This document shows positions 1 to 7,547 of a stretch of 35,351 nucleotides of DNA, one piece after another; the first letter of the stretch is position 1, and each line of letters starts with the position of its first letter. The stretch lies in assembly GCA_035632955.1 (NCBI GenBank), contig DASQFU010000067.1:1-35351 (forward strand), written 5' to 3'. Origin of the DNA: DASQFU01 sp035632955. Its GTDB lineage: Bacteria; Eisenbacteria; RBG-16-71-46. The position numbers were made by a program, and so were the translations under genes. The notes below the pieces were generated by a model. It was not told the DNA's origin, did no database searches, and saw only the letters and a list, made by a program, of their open reading frames with translations.

Positions 1-81
1 ATCGCGTCCGTGCTCGCGATTCCACCCACGACCCCCACCTACGCCGTGCGCTCGAGGCCGTCTCGCAAAAAGGGCCTGATC

Positions 82-1149
82 TTGCGCCGCCTGGATCCCT
101 TCCATCGACTCGCGCTTGGCTTCCTGCAGGTTCTCACGGCGGGTCTTTTCGCTGCTTCCGTCGCTCAGGCCAATGCCACGACCGCGTGCGTGAAGGACAC
201 AGTTCAAACGGGTCCGATCAGCATCGAATGCGCGGATGAGGATGGGCCTTGCGGCACCGATTGGGCCTGCAAGGCCCTCAACGTCACGGCGAGACATCCA
301 CAAGGCGGGTGCGTCTGCTGGAAGCGAAAGAGCTCGTGGTTCGGTTGCTTTAGCGGAGGGTCATGGGAGTCCCATGCGAACGCAGCGCCAGCGCCGCTGA
401 CGACCGTCGACTTTGCTCTCATCGCGGGTCCTGGAAACGTCCATACCTTGGTCGATTGGCTGGATACAACCGAAGACGGGAATATTTCGCGGTATCAATC
501 CTTCTCCAATCCGTCCGATTTTACAGGTCAATACCAGCTCACGTTCGGATCCGGGCCTCAGGTCGCCCGCCCGGTGCGGATCACGAATCTCAATCTCGCG
601 TTCCCTTCCTTCGATTGTGGCGGCGCCGCGACGGGTCAAAATACGGTGGTGCTCGGCCCTGGCGGAAACATGGTGAACGGGACCGCGAATCTGATCGTTG
701 GTACGATCTTCTTCAACCAGCCGGTACCGTGCACGATCTTCAATGACCTGTGGCCTAGTGGCCACGCCACGTCGCTCGATCCCGCGTTCGTTCGAGGCGC
801 TGGCGGTCAGTACAGAGTCATCCCGCAAAGCTTGACGCACGTCTCATCGCCGGTGGGAGTCGATCATCCTCAGCCGTCAGGCGTATCGTTCTCGATCGTA
901 CCCAATCCCGCTCAGCACACGGCCATCGTGACGCTGTCGTTACCCGGCCCCGAGCGCGTTGCCGTCGGCGTATACGATGTCTCCGGCCGCGTGGTACGTA
1001 CTCTCATCGATGACGAGGTTACCAGCACCAAGGTGGCCCAATGGGATCTGCGAGACAACATGGACCGCTCCGTGCGCCCGGGCACCTACTTCATCAGGCT
1101 GCGAAGGGCTTCTGGAACTGAAACACGGACCTTGATTCTGATGCCGTAG
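82..1149 (+). CDS. Secreted protein with FlgD-like C-terminal sorting domain
   Basis: Exported protein of unknown function. From a TTG at 82 the N-terminus is a typical signal peptide: an RR-containing n-region, a hydrophobic core and a cut near VAQANA. An AAGGG stretch at 70-74 sits 7 bases before this TTG, which is why I chose it. A GTG at 10 is in frame, and the frame stays open to the left edge, so a longer form cannot be excluded. The mature N-terminal part is Cys-rich, with about eight Cys within 60 residues (CADEDGPCG, GGCVCW), and may be disulfide-bonded. The last ~88 residues form a FlgD-like/Por-type beta-sandwich: the PNPA motif, then YDVSGRVVRTL, then PGTYFIRL. In the FCB group this domain marks surface or secreted cargo. 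The middle region is not recognised. No partner gene is adjacent; rsmA converges on it. Confidence 0.8.
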   Translation: MRRLDPFHRLALGFLQVLTAGLFAASVAQANATTACVKDTVQTGPISIECADEDGPCGTDWACKALNVTARHPQGGCVCWKRKSSWFGCFSGGSWESHANAAPAPLTTVDFALIAGPGNVHTLVDWLDTTEDGNISRYQSFSNPSDFTGQYQLTFGSGPQVARPVRITNLNLAFPSFDCGGAATGQNTVVLGPGGNMVNGTANLIVGTIFFNQPVPCTIFNDLWPSGHATSLDPAFVRGAGGQYRVIPQSLTHVSSPVGVDHPQPSGVSFSIVPNPAQHTAIVTLSLPGPERVAVGVYDVSGRVVRTLIDDEVTSTKVAQWDLRDNMDRSVRPGTYFIRLRRASGTETRTLILMP

Positions 1150-1414
1150 CTGCGGGGGACATGGAGGAGAGTTCGGGGCAGCGATAGGACGGGGGTGGGC
1201 GGGCCCCAGCCGCTATCAAAAACACGCTCGTGGAGCCAGGCCGTCGGCACGTTCGAATTTCCGGCGGTGTGACCGCCCCTTTCGCCAGACGCTGGTGCTC
1301 CTGGCGGTGGCGATTATCGGGGCCTGCTCGACCGAACCTACCCCGCTCCGTCGCGGCCTCCAGCTGATCTTCGGGGTCCAGTTGGTGCGCGAGCGGCTCC
1401 CGAGCGCGCCCTCG
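1150..1414. other. Intergenic region between convergent genes
   Basis: This region separates the end of the FlgD-tailed gene from the end of rsmA. It holds no intact gene I can support. A plus-strand reading frame from about 1289 to 1441 encodes a lipoprotein-like leader ending IIGAC followed by STEP, but it has no usable start codon in a sensible place, so it may be a remnant or chance. Confidence 0.4.
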
Positions 1415-2359
1415 CTAGCTGGCCGGTCCGCCGCTGGCTGAGCTCTCCGCCGCCGCCGCTGCTTTCGCGAGTTTCGCGAACTCTTCGAGCGTGAGCGTCT
1501 CGCCGCGCCGGCTGGCGTCGATTCCCGCCCAGCGCGCGAGGCGCTGGATGCGCGCCTTGCCGATTCCCAGCGTCTCTTCGAGCGTGTTGATGAGCTGCTT
1601 GCGTCGCATGTGAAACGAGCCACGAATGAGACGGAACAGGAGTGCTTCGTCCGGGACCTCCACCGGCGGCTGCTCGCGGAGCAGGAAGCGCACGAGCATG
1701 CTGTCGACCAAGGGACGCGGCCAGAATCCGGAAGCCCGCACCGTCATGAGCGGCTCGAGCAGCGCGTAGTAGCGGGCGAACAGCGTCAGGGAGCCGTACT
1801 CGGGAGTTCCGGCGGCCGCGGCGAGGCGCTCGGCATATTCCTTCTGCACCAGCAACACCGCCGACTTCACCGCCGCACGCTGCTCGAACAAGCGCTCGAG
1901 AATCGGCGTCGTGATGTTGTAGGGAATGTTGCCGACGACCACGACCTTGCTCGCACCGTGCGCGGCGGCTACGTGCGCCAGATCGAACTCGCGGATGTCG
2001 CCTTCGACGACCTCGACCCGCGGAAACTCCGCGACCTCCTCGCGCAGCAACTCCGCCAAACCGGTGTCCAGCTCGACCGCGACCAGATGCCGGACGCGAC
2101 GCGCGATGCGAAGCGTGAGTGCGCCCGCTCCCGGTCCGATCTCGACCGCGACGTCGTCCGGCTGCAGGTGGCAGTGCTCGACGATGCGCTCGGCGAGCTC
2201 TTCGCGGATCAGAAAGTTCTGACCGAAGCGCTTGCGCGGCGCGAGGCCCCGCAGCGCGAGCGCCTGCTTGACGCGCGAGACTTCGCTGCCCTCGGCCGCC
2301 GCGCGCTCCCGGACGTAGCTGGAGGCACGCGGTCGAGGAGTGCGTGGAGGTTTAGGCAT
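1415..2359 (-). CDS. rsmA: 16S rRNA dimethyladenosine transferase RsmA/KsgA
   Basis: RsmA dimethylates the two adjacent adenines in the 3'-terminal hairpin of 16S rRNA during late 30S assembly, using S-adenosylmethionine. The 314-residue protein has the RKRFGQNFL entry motif, SAM-binding motif I (EIGPGAGALT), the acidic motif II (VAVELD), VEGDIRE, and the catalytic NIPYNITTP motif at about residue 145. The C-terminal RNA-binding domain follows (SFHMRRKQLINTL, IDASRRGETL). Length is somewhat above the usual ~270 because of a basic N-terminal extension (KPPRTPRPR) and an Ala-rich tail. The ATG at 2359 has no Shine-Dalgarno sequence. A TACACT box ends 6 bases before it, so the mRNA could be leaderless. 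In B. subtilis ksgA lies downstream of metS and tatD, as here, though here other genes intervene. Confidence 0.95.
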   Translation of the reverse strand: MPKPPRTPRPRASSYVRERAAAEGSEVSRVKQALALRGLAPRKRFGQNFLIREELAERIVEHCHLQPDDVAVEIGPGAGALTLRIARRVRHLVAVELDTGLAELLREEVAEFPRVEVVEGDIREFDLAHVAAAHGASKVVVVGNIPYNITTPILERLFEQRAAVKSAVLLVQKEYAERLAAAAGTPEYGSLTLFARYYALLEPLMTVRASGFWPRPLVDSMLVRFLLREQPPVEVPDEALLFRLIRGSFHMRRKQLINTLEETLGIGKARIQRLARWAGIDASRRGETLTLEEFAKLAKAAAAAESSASGGPAS

Positions 2360-2365
2360 TTGTGC

Positions 2366-2371
2366 AGTGTA
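2366..2371 (-). promoter_or_regulatory. Possible -10 box for rsmA (leaderless)
   Basis: TACACT on the minus strand matches four of six positions of TATAAT and ends 6 bases before the rsmA ATG. Transcription would then start at or beside the start codon, which fits the absence of a ribosome binding site. The -35 candidate (TTCCGA, 17-base spacer) is poor. Confidence 0.3.
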
Positions 2372-2482
2372 CGCACCCGATGCGGGGCTCGGAAGGGAGC
2401 GACGCGCTGCTTGGCCGCGTCACGACGATGGCCGAGCCCGCGAGCGGAGCGCTGACTCGGCCAGGACGACGAGTTTTGGCGA

Positions 2483-4267
2483 TTACGGCGTGAACGCCAA
2501 CTTGGTCGTCAGCGTCCGCGAGCCACGGGTGAGACGCACGAGGTAGACGCCGGCGGCGAGGCGCCGGCCGGCGCCCAGATCCACGAGATGACGTCCTGCT
2601 CCGCGCGTACCGACCTGGTGCGCGACGAGACGCCGCCCGCCGAGGTCCAGGAGCTCGAGCGTTGCCGCACCCGGGCCCGGGAGCGTGAACCAAACGCTCA
2701 TGCGACCATCCACCGCGGGATTGGGCCGCGCCCCATCGAGCGCCAGCTCGTAGGCCGGCACGTCGACCCAGACTTCACCGACGAACTCTTCCACGGAGCC
2801 CGAGCTCACAACCAGGCGATAACCAGACCGCGTGCCCACTTTCGGGGTCTCGTCGATCAGCTCGATCCGACGTGATCCGTTCGCACTCGCCCGGCCGATG
2901 ATCTCCCAAGCGGACTCGAGCGTGCGGCGCTGGATCGTCGCGGTGGTTCCCGGCGCCCACGCTCCTGCCCAGATGATCCTCACCAGTCCGAGCTGAGCTT
3001 CGGCGAGAGCGACGCTCACGGTCGTCGGCGTCGGGCCGGTCACGCAGGCGCCGAGCAGGATCCAGGACTGGTGCTGATCGTGCGCGATCGCGGCGAGATC
3101 CGGCGCGCCGTCCTCGTCGAAGTCTCCGGACACGAGACCGGCCGGGTTCAGGCCGACCGCGTAGTCGAGCCCTGCGCTGAACGTGCCATCACCGATCCCG
3201 CCCGCACCGTTGCCGAGGAGCAAGGCCACTTGAGGAGGGTTGGTATGCGTGTAAGCGAGATCGAGAACGCCGTCCTGATTCGCGTCGAACGCGACCACGG
3301 ATGGCGCGTTGCGGCCGGCAACGTAGATCGCGGGTGCGCCGAACGTGCCATTGCCGATGCCGCCGCCTCCGTTCCCGCGGAGGATGGCAATGCCGCCACC
3401 GGTCGTGTTCGCAACCGCGAGATCGGTGATTCCATCTTCGTCGAAGTCCGCGACCGCGAGGTCGTAGGGCTCGGCACCGGCCGGGTAGTGCACGGCCGGG
3501 GCGAACGTTCCGTCTCCTTGCCCGGCGCTCCCGTTCCCGAGCAGCACGGCAACGCTTTGCGCGAAGTTGCACGAGGCGACCAGATCGAGGATGCCGTCTT
3601 CGTTGAAATCCCCGGACGCAATGCCGACCGACCGGTCGGCGATCGGGTACGACACCGGGGCCGCCAGACCACCGTTGCCGTCGCCGAGCAGGATGCTCAC
3701 GCTGGCCACGCCATTGTTCGCGACCGCGATGTCGACGTGACCGTCCTCGTCGAAATCGCCGGTTCGCAGGTGGTGAGGATCGGGACCGGCCGCGAACTGG
3801 CTCGGAGGACCAAAGAACCCGCTGCCGATGCCGCCTAATCCTTGACCGAGCAGGATCGAGACATTGTCGCTGCCGAAGTTCGCGACCGCGAGATCCGCGA
3901 TCTGATCCTGGTTGAAATCGGCCACGGCGACGGCGGTGCAGTGGGATCCTGCGCTGTAGGTCGTCGGCGGATCGAACGTGCCGAAGCCGTCCCCTGCGGT
4001 TCCCTGTCCAAACCGGATCTGGACGCCGCTGCTGAGGTTGAGCGCCTCGAAATCGCTGGTAGCGATCGCCAGGTCGAGGATCCCGTCCTGGTTGAAGTCA
4101 GCGAGCGCCTGGCGGCGTGGACTGGGGCCGGTCGGCGAGCTGGTCGGCGGCTGGAACAGGTCCGGCGGCAGGCAGTCGGCGGCTGTCGCGCGGGCCCTGG
4201 GGAGCGTCTCGAACACGGTGATCGCGACCGCAAGAAACAGCGGCGCGGAAACGACCGAGCGGCGCAT
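2483..4267 (-). CDS. Secreted FG-GAP/VCBS repeat protein with FlgD-like tail
   Basis: Exported repeat protein of 594 residues, probably surface-attached. A signal peptide (MRRSVVSAP, hydrophobic core, cut near ARATA) is followed by about seven FG-GAP/VCBS-type repeats. Each contains a Ca-binding-like DFNxDGxxDLAV loop and a VSILLGxGxGG strand, spaced about 55 residues apart over residues ~50-430. Such repeats form beta-propeller blades. The C-terminal ~85 residues form a FlgD-like/Por-type domain (ARPNPAVDG, LLDLGGRRL, LAAGVYLVRL). The ATG at 4267 is set by a strong GGGAGG site 4 bases upstream and by the signal peptide. The frame stays open further upstream, but that stretch is Arg-rich shadow of the next gene. 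Ligand and function are unknown; adhesion or matrix roles are typical of the fold. Confidence 0.88.
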   Translation of the reverse strand: MRRSVVSAPLFLAVAITVFETLPRARATAADCLPPDLFQPPTSSPTGPSPRRQALADFNQDGILDLAIATSDFEALNLSSGVQIRFGQGTAGDGFGTFDPPTTYSAGSHCTAVAVADFNQDQIADLAVANFGSDNVSILLGQGLGGIGSGFFGPPSQFAAGPDPHHLRTGDFDEDGHVDIAVANNGVASVSILLGDGNGGLAAPVSYPIADRSVGIASGDFNEDGILDLVASCNFAQSVAVLLGNGSAGQGDGTFAPAVHYPAGAEPYDLAVADFDEDGITDLAVANTTGGGIAILRGNGGGGIGNGTFGAPAIYVAGRNAPSVVAFDANQDGVLDLAYTHTNPPQVALLLGNGAGGIGDGTFSAGLDYAVGLNPAGLVSGDFDEDGAPDLAAIAHDQHQSWILLGACVTGPTPTTVSVALAEAQLGLVRIIWAGAWAPGTTATIQRRTLESAWEIIGRASANGSRRIELIDETPKVGTRSGYRLVVSSGSVEEFVGEVWVDVPAYELALDGARPNPAVDGRMSVWFTLPGPGAATLELLDLGGRRLVAHQVGTRGAGRHLVDLGAGRRLAAGVYLVRLTRGSRTLTTKLAFTP

Positions 4268-4331
4268 GGAACCTCCCAAAGGAGCGATGAAGTCTCGATG
4301 ACGATGCGGAACGTGCTGCCCGGCAGCCTCG

Positions 4332-4337
4332 ATTGTA
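4332..4337 (-). promoter_or_regulatory. Possible -10 box for the FG-GAP gene
   Basis: TACAAT on the minus strand matches five of six positions of TATAAT. It lies about 64 bases before the FG-GAP start, in the 101-base gap after the HEAT gene. No convincing -35 is seen. Confidence 0.3.
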
Positions 4338-4368
4338 GGGCTGCGGGGCGGTTCGCCGTGACCCGTTT

Positions 4369-5436
4369 CTAGGCGGACTTGAGCCCGGAAGTCGCGTCCA
4401 GCGCCTCGCGCGCCATGTCGCGCGCGTAGGGGTCGGGCGAAGTGGCGGCGACCTGGTTGAGGGCCGTCCGCCCTTCGTGGCCGAGCGCCGCGAGCGCGTA
4501 GGCGGCGTGACGGCGCACCCACCACGACGGGTCGCTCAAGCGCGCGGTGAGCGCCACGATTGCGACCGGAGCACTGGCGCGCCCGAGAGCCCGCGCCGCC
4601 TGTGCGCGCACCTGCCAGGCATCGTCCTTCAACGCCACCAGAAGGGAGGTCGCGCTCTCGATGGCTTGCAGCTCGCCGAGGGCACGCGTGGCGCATACGC
4701 GCACATCGAGCTCGGCGGCGCCGAGGCGATGCTCGATCGCGGAACGGGCGGGCCGGTAGCGCGCGCGTCCCAGCGTCTCGACGATCGCCCGTTCGAGATT
4801 CGGGTTCGCAACGTCGCGCCCCAATGACGCGGCGAGATCCGGCAGGGCATTGCGTCCGAAGGAACGGAGCAGCGCGATCAGCGCGGGTGGCGTGCGGCGC
4901 GCGAGCGCGCCGGAATGCTCGAGCAGCCAGCGCAACGCCGCACGGTCGCCGAAGCGCGCCAGCGACTGGGCGGCCGCCAACGTGACCAGCTCGGGCCCGC
5001 GGACGAGCGCGCGGCGCAGCGCCCGGCGCGCCGGCTTCGAGCGCAGGAGCCCGAGGCGTCTGGCGGCCAGCGCCCGGCGCCACGGCGAATCGTCACGCAG
5101 CGCTCGCCGTTCCAGTCCGCTGAACCGGTTGCGCTCGAGCACGCTCGACAGGCGCAGCCACTCCTTGCGGGACAGTCGGTGCGAGATGCCTTCGAGCGCG
5201 CTCCAGAACGCTCCTTCGTCGGCATCGCGCACGGCCCGGCGTAGATCCTCCGCCGACGCGCGATCGTCGAAGAATGCCGAGAACGTGCTCGTCAGAACGC
5301 TCAGGCGCCGGCGCGTATGCCGCCGCTCACGGCGCGCGTGGGCGCGAACCGCGTACATGCCGGCCGCGATCACGGCCAGGAACACGACCAGCGCCAGCGG
5401 CACCGGCAGGGCGAGATCGCGAAGGGCGGGCGACAT
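4369..5436 (-). CDS. Membrane-anchored HEAT-repeat protein
   Basis: A 355-residue protein. One N-terminal transmembrane helix (residues ~7-30, LPVPLALVVFLAVIAAGMY) is followed by a strongly basic segment (RAHARRERRHTRRR) that should remain in the cytoplasm. The rest is alpha-helical HEAT/PBS-lyase-type repeats, clear from about residue 125 on: RRALAARRLGLL, VTLAAAQSLARFG, DVRVCATRALGEL, AWQVRAQAARALG and WWVRRHAAYALAALG. Such scaffolds bind proteins; no enzyme motif is seen. The ATG at 5436 puts the helix at the N-terminus; longer forms would run into the divergent gene at 5663. The gene precedes the FG-GAP gene by 101 bases on the same strand, but no functional link is evident. Confidence 0.75.
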   Translation of the reverse strand: MSPALRDLALPVPLALVVFLAVIAAGMYAVRAHARRERRHTRRRLSVLTSTFSAFFDDRASAEDLRRAVRDADEGAFWSALEGISHRLSRKEWLRLSSVLERNRFSGLERRALRDDSPWRRALAARRLGLLRSKPARRALRRALVRGPELVTLAAAQSLARFGDRAALRWLLEHSGALARRTPPALIALLRSFGRNALPDLAASLGRDVANPNLERAIVETLGRARYRPARSAIEHRLGAAELDVRVCATRALGELQAIESATSLLVALKDDAWQVRAQAARALGRASAPVAIVALTARLSDPSWWVRRHAAYALAALGHEGRTALNQVAATSPDPYARDMAREALDATSGLKSA

Positions 5437-5591
5437 GACCCTGGGATTTTCGGCCGGTCGACGACCGATCTTGACGTCGCGCGTCGACGATGCGACCGGA
5501 ACGCCACCACCGTTGGCGGTCGGCGATTCCGATCCGCCGGTTGCAGCCGCTCCCGCAGAGTCGCGCCGGGCTGGCATCGCCCGTGCTCGGT

Positions 5592-5662
5592 ATGGACCAT
5601 GGGCTCGCCCCGGAAGGCGAGCGACCGACCCCCGGTCCATGCGCTCCCCGGAGGGTCCCTCC
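5592..5662 (+). promoter_or_regulatory. Structured leader with nested inverted repeats
   Basis: Two perfect 7-bp inverted repeats are nested just before the ATG at 5663. The outer arms ATGGACC (5592-5598) and GGTCCAT (5634-5640) enclose GCTCGCC (5603-5609) and GGCGAGC (5616-5622), whose loop is CCGGAA. Next, GGAGGGTCCCTCC (5650-5662) is a palindrome that contains the Shine-Dalgarno sequence and could mask it. The GGTCC inside this palindrome could also compete for the ATGGACC arm. Seen directly as sequence; a regulatory role is inference. Confidence 0.4.
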
Positions 5663-6511
5663 ATGAAGTCTCGTCTCGCTTGGTTTCTGGCACTGGTCCT
5701 GGCTCTGCCATCGATCGCCGAGTCTCAGGCTCGGCACTACGAGATTCGCCTCGACCCGACCGAGATCGGCCATTTCTCGGTGCACATCTACACCGGCAGT
5801 CTCAACACCTTGCCGTACGGGATGAACGACGGCCCGGACGTCGCTCGGCATGCGCTGACGATGCCGTGCGTTCAGGCTGCGATCGATCGCATGCTGGCCC
5901 AGGGGTACCTGCGCCGCGTCGATCTCGACGCCGGCTTCACGCGCACCGGCTACTCGTGCGCGGCGGTCGGCTTCGAGAAGCCCGGCCACGCGGTGACCGA
6001 GCGCCAGCCGGTGGTCCTGGTGATCACGAAGCCCGAGATGGTCGAGGGGATCGGGATCATTCCGGCGACTCAGGTGCTGGCGGGAGTCGTGACGGATTCC
6101 GCGGACGTGCTGGTCGCCGTCGTCGGGCCGGCCGACTCCGCCATGGCCGTCTCCGGCACCAACTCCAACGGCTTCGATGGCATGGAGACGCCGGGCGGCG
6201 GGACGGGAAGCGGCACCGTCGAGCCCGAGCGGGACGACGAGGACTTCGTCTATCGCTACAGCGCGCACGAGGTCGGCGGCTGGACCGATTGGCGCGCGCG
6301 CACCTCGCCCGGCGCCCAGTGCCTGTGGACCCAGTGGGACCAGCGGGTCCGGACCGGGACCATCTCCAGCATGATCGGCGGCATGGGAGGTTTCATCAAC
6401 GGCTGGAACAGCGGCGTGGTCAGCGTCTCGCTCGGCGCGCTGTCCGGCTTCTACAACGCGAACGCGACCTACTGGGCCAATCCCCCGGACACGACGTCCG
6501 GCTGTCCATGA
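5663..6511 (+). CDS. Secreted protein of unknown function
   Basis: A 282-residue exported protein I do not recognise. It has a clear signal peptide (MKSRLAWFLALVLALPSIAESQA). The mature part is acidic and Gly-rich in the middle (ETPGGGTGSGTVEPERDDED) and has Cys in PCVQA, YSCAAVG, AQCLW and the terminal SGCP, suggesting two disulfides. The stretch RTGTISSMIGGMGGFINGW near the C-terminus is moderately hydrophobic. The ATG at 5663 is preceded by GGAGG (5650-5654) at 8 bases spacing. Its stop overlaps the start of the next gene (ATGA), so the two are probably translated together. A strong inverted-repeat leader precedes it. Confidence 0.75.
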   Translation: MKSRLAWFLALVLALPSIAESQARHYEIRLDPTEIGHFSVHIYTGSLNTLPYGMNDGPDVARHALTMPCVQAAIDRMLAQGYLRRVDLDAGFTRTGYSCAAVGFEKPGHAVTERQPVVLVITKPEMVEGIGIIPATQVLAGVVTDSADVLVAVVGPADSAMAVSGTNSNGFDGMETPGGGTGSGTVEPERDDEDFVYRYSAHEVGGWTDWRARTSPGAQCLWTQWDQRVRTGTISSMIGGMGGFINGWNSGVVSVSLGALSGFYNANATYWANPPDTTSGCP

Positions 6512-6717
6512 GGGACTGGGCACTGGCGGCGCTCCTGGCCTCGATCCTCGGCTTGGGATGGTGGTTCGTTACGCGCAGCCCGGCCGTGGGGTGGGGCATC
6601 GTGCTCACCGTGATGGCGGGGACGGTGCATCCACGCTCCGGCCGGAGCCGGGTCGAGGTCGGGGTGCTCATCAGCCTGGTGTGGGCCGTCACCCACCTCT
6701 ATCTGCGCTCGGAGTGA
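6508..6717 (+). CDS. Small two-helix membrane protein
   Basis: A 69-residue protein with two hydrophobic segments (WALAALLASILGLGWWFV and WGIVLTVMAGTV) and a third weaker one (VEVGVLISLVWAVTHLYL) around a basic loop (HPRSGRSRVE). It starts at the ATG that overlaps the upstream stop in an ATGA junction. That overlap is the best evidence that it is a real gene, co-translated with the secreted protein before it. Function unknown. It ends 13 bases from the convergent tatD stop. Confidence 0.6.
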   Translation: MRDWALAALLASILGLGWWFVTRSPAVGWGIVLTVMAGTVHPRSGRSRVEVGVLISLVWAVTHLYLRSE

Positions 6718-6730
6718 CGGTAGACCTTGG

Positions 6731-7516
6731 CTACGCGCTGCCGCTCGGCTCGGCTGCGATCGGCAGCCGGAACAGGTCGCGGGCATTGGCCGTGGTCGAG
6801 CGATCCGCGTGCTCGGGCGTCCAGCCGCGCAGCTCGCACAGCCGTGGCAGCACGCGGGTGAGCAGTCCGGGCTCGTTGCGCCGGAGCGAGCGCGGCTCAG
6901 GCTCGAGATACGGAGCGTCGGTCTCGAGCACGAGCATCGCCTCCGGCGCGTTGCGCACGGCTTCGTCGAGGGCCGCGTGACCATAGGTGAGCACGCCGCC
7001 GAGGCCGAGCTTGAAGCCGATCCGCTCCGCGCGCTCGAGCGCCGCGGCGCCGTCGTCGAAGCAGTGGAGCACGCCGCCGGCGCTCGGGCGCGTCTCCTCG
7101 AGGATTCGCAGCGTTGGCTCGAGGGCGCTGCGCTGGTGGATGACGACCGGCAAGCCGAGCTCGTCGGCGAGCGCGATCTGCGCGCGAAACCAGCGTTCCT
7201 GATCGGCCGGCGATGCATGGTCCCGGTAGAAGTCGAGCCCGGTCTCGCCGATCGCGACCACGCGCGGGTGGCGCGCGTGATCGCGAAGCGTCTCGAGATA
7301 GGAGTCAGCCACCCGACCCGATTCGCTCGGGTGCACGCCGACGCACAGGAACAGGTTGGGATGCTCGCGCGCGAGGGCCTGAGCGCGCGGCACGATCTCG
7401 GGCGCGTAGGCGATCTCGACGAAATGAGTGACGCTCGAGACGCGTGCGCGATCGAACACCTGCGCGCGGTCTTTGTCGAAGCGCTGGTCGGCGAGGTGGC
7501 AGTGCGTGTCGATCAC
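6731..7516 (-). CDS. tatD: TatD family metal-dependent deoxyribonuclease
   Basis: TatD proteins are TIM-barrel metal-dependent hydrolases with 3'-5' DNase activity, implicated in DNA repair and quality control. The 261-residue product has the N-terminal metal site DTHCHL, the GVHPSE segment, the catalytic GETGLDFYRDH motif, VVIHQR, LHCFDDG and the last metal Asp in ETDAPYLEP. All expected ligands appear present. The start is a GTG at 7516, directly giving MIDTHCHL. It has no Shine-Dalgarno sequence but lies only 31 bases after the metG stop on the same strand, suggesting coupling. The metG-tatD order is widely conserved. Confidence 0.93.
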   Translation of the reverse strand: MIDTHCHLADQRFDKDRAQVFDRARVSSVTHFVEIAYAPEIVPRAQALAREHPNLFLCVGVHPSESGRVADSYLETLRDHARHPRVVAIGETGLDFYRDHASPADQERWFRAQIALADELGLPVVIHQRSALEPTLRILEETRPSAGGVLHCFDDGAAALERAERIGFKLGLGGVLTYGHAALDEAVRNAPEAMLVLETDAPYLEPEPRSLRRNEPGLLTRVLPRLCELRGWTPEHADRSTTANARDLFRLPIAAEPSGSA

Positions 7517-7547
7517 GGAGGTTCGGCGCCGCGAGAAACGAGCCGCG

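Noticed and set aside
1241..1275. GTTCGAAT resembling a tRNA T-loop
   Set aside because: The flanking five bases on each side do not pair, and no cloverleaf can be drawn.
4268..5083. Upstream continuation of the FG-GAP reading frame (272 more residues)
   Set aside because: The extension is Arg/Ala-rich frame shadow of the HEAT gene. The ATG at 4267 has a strong ribosome site and a signal peptide.
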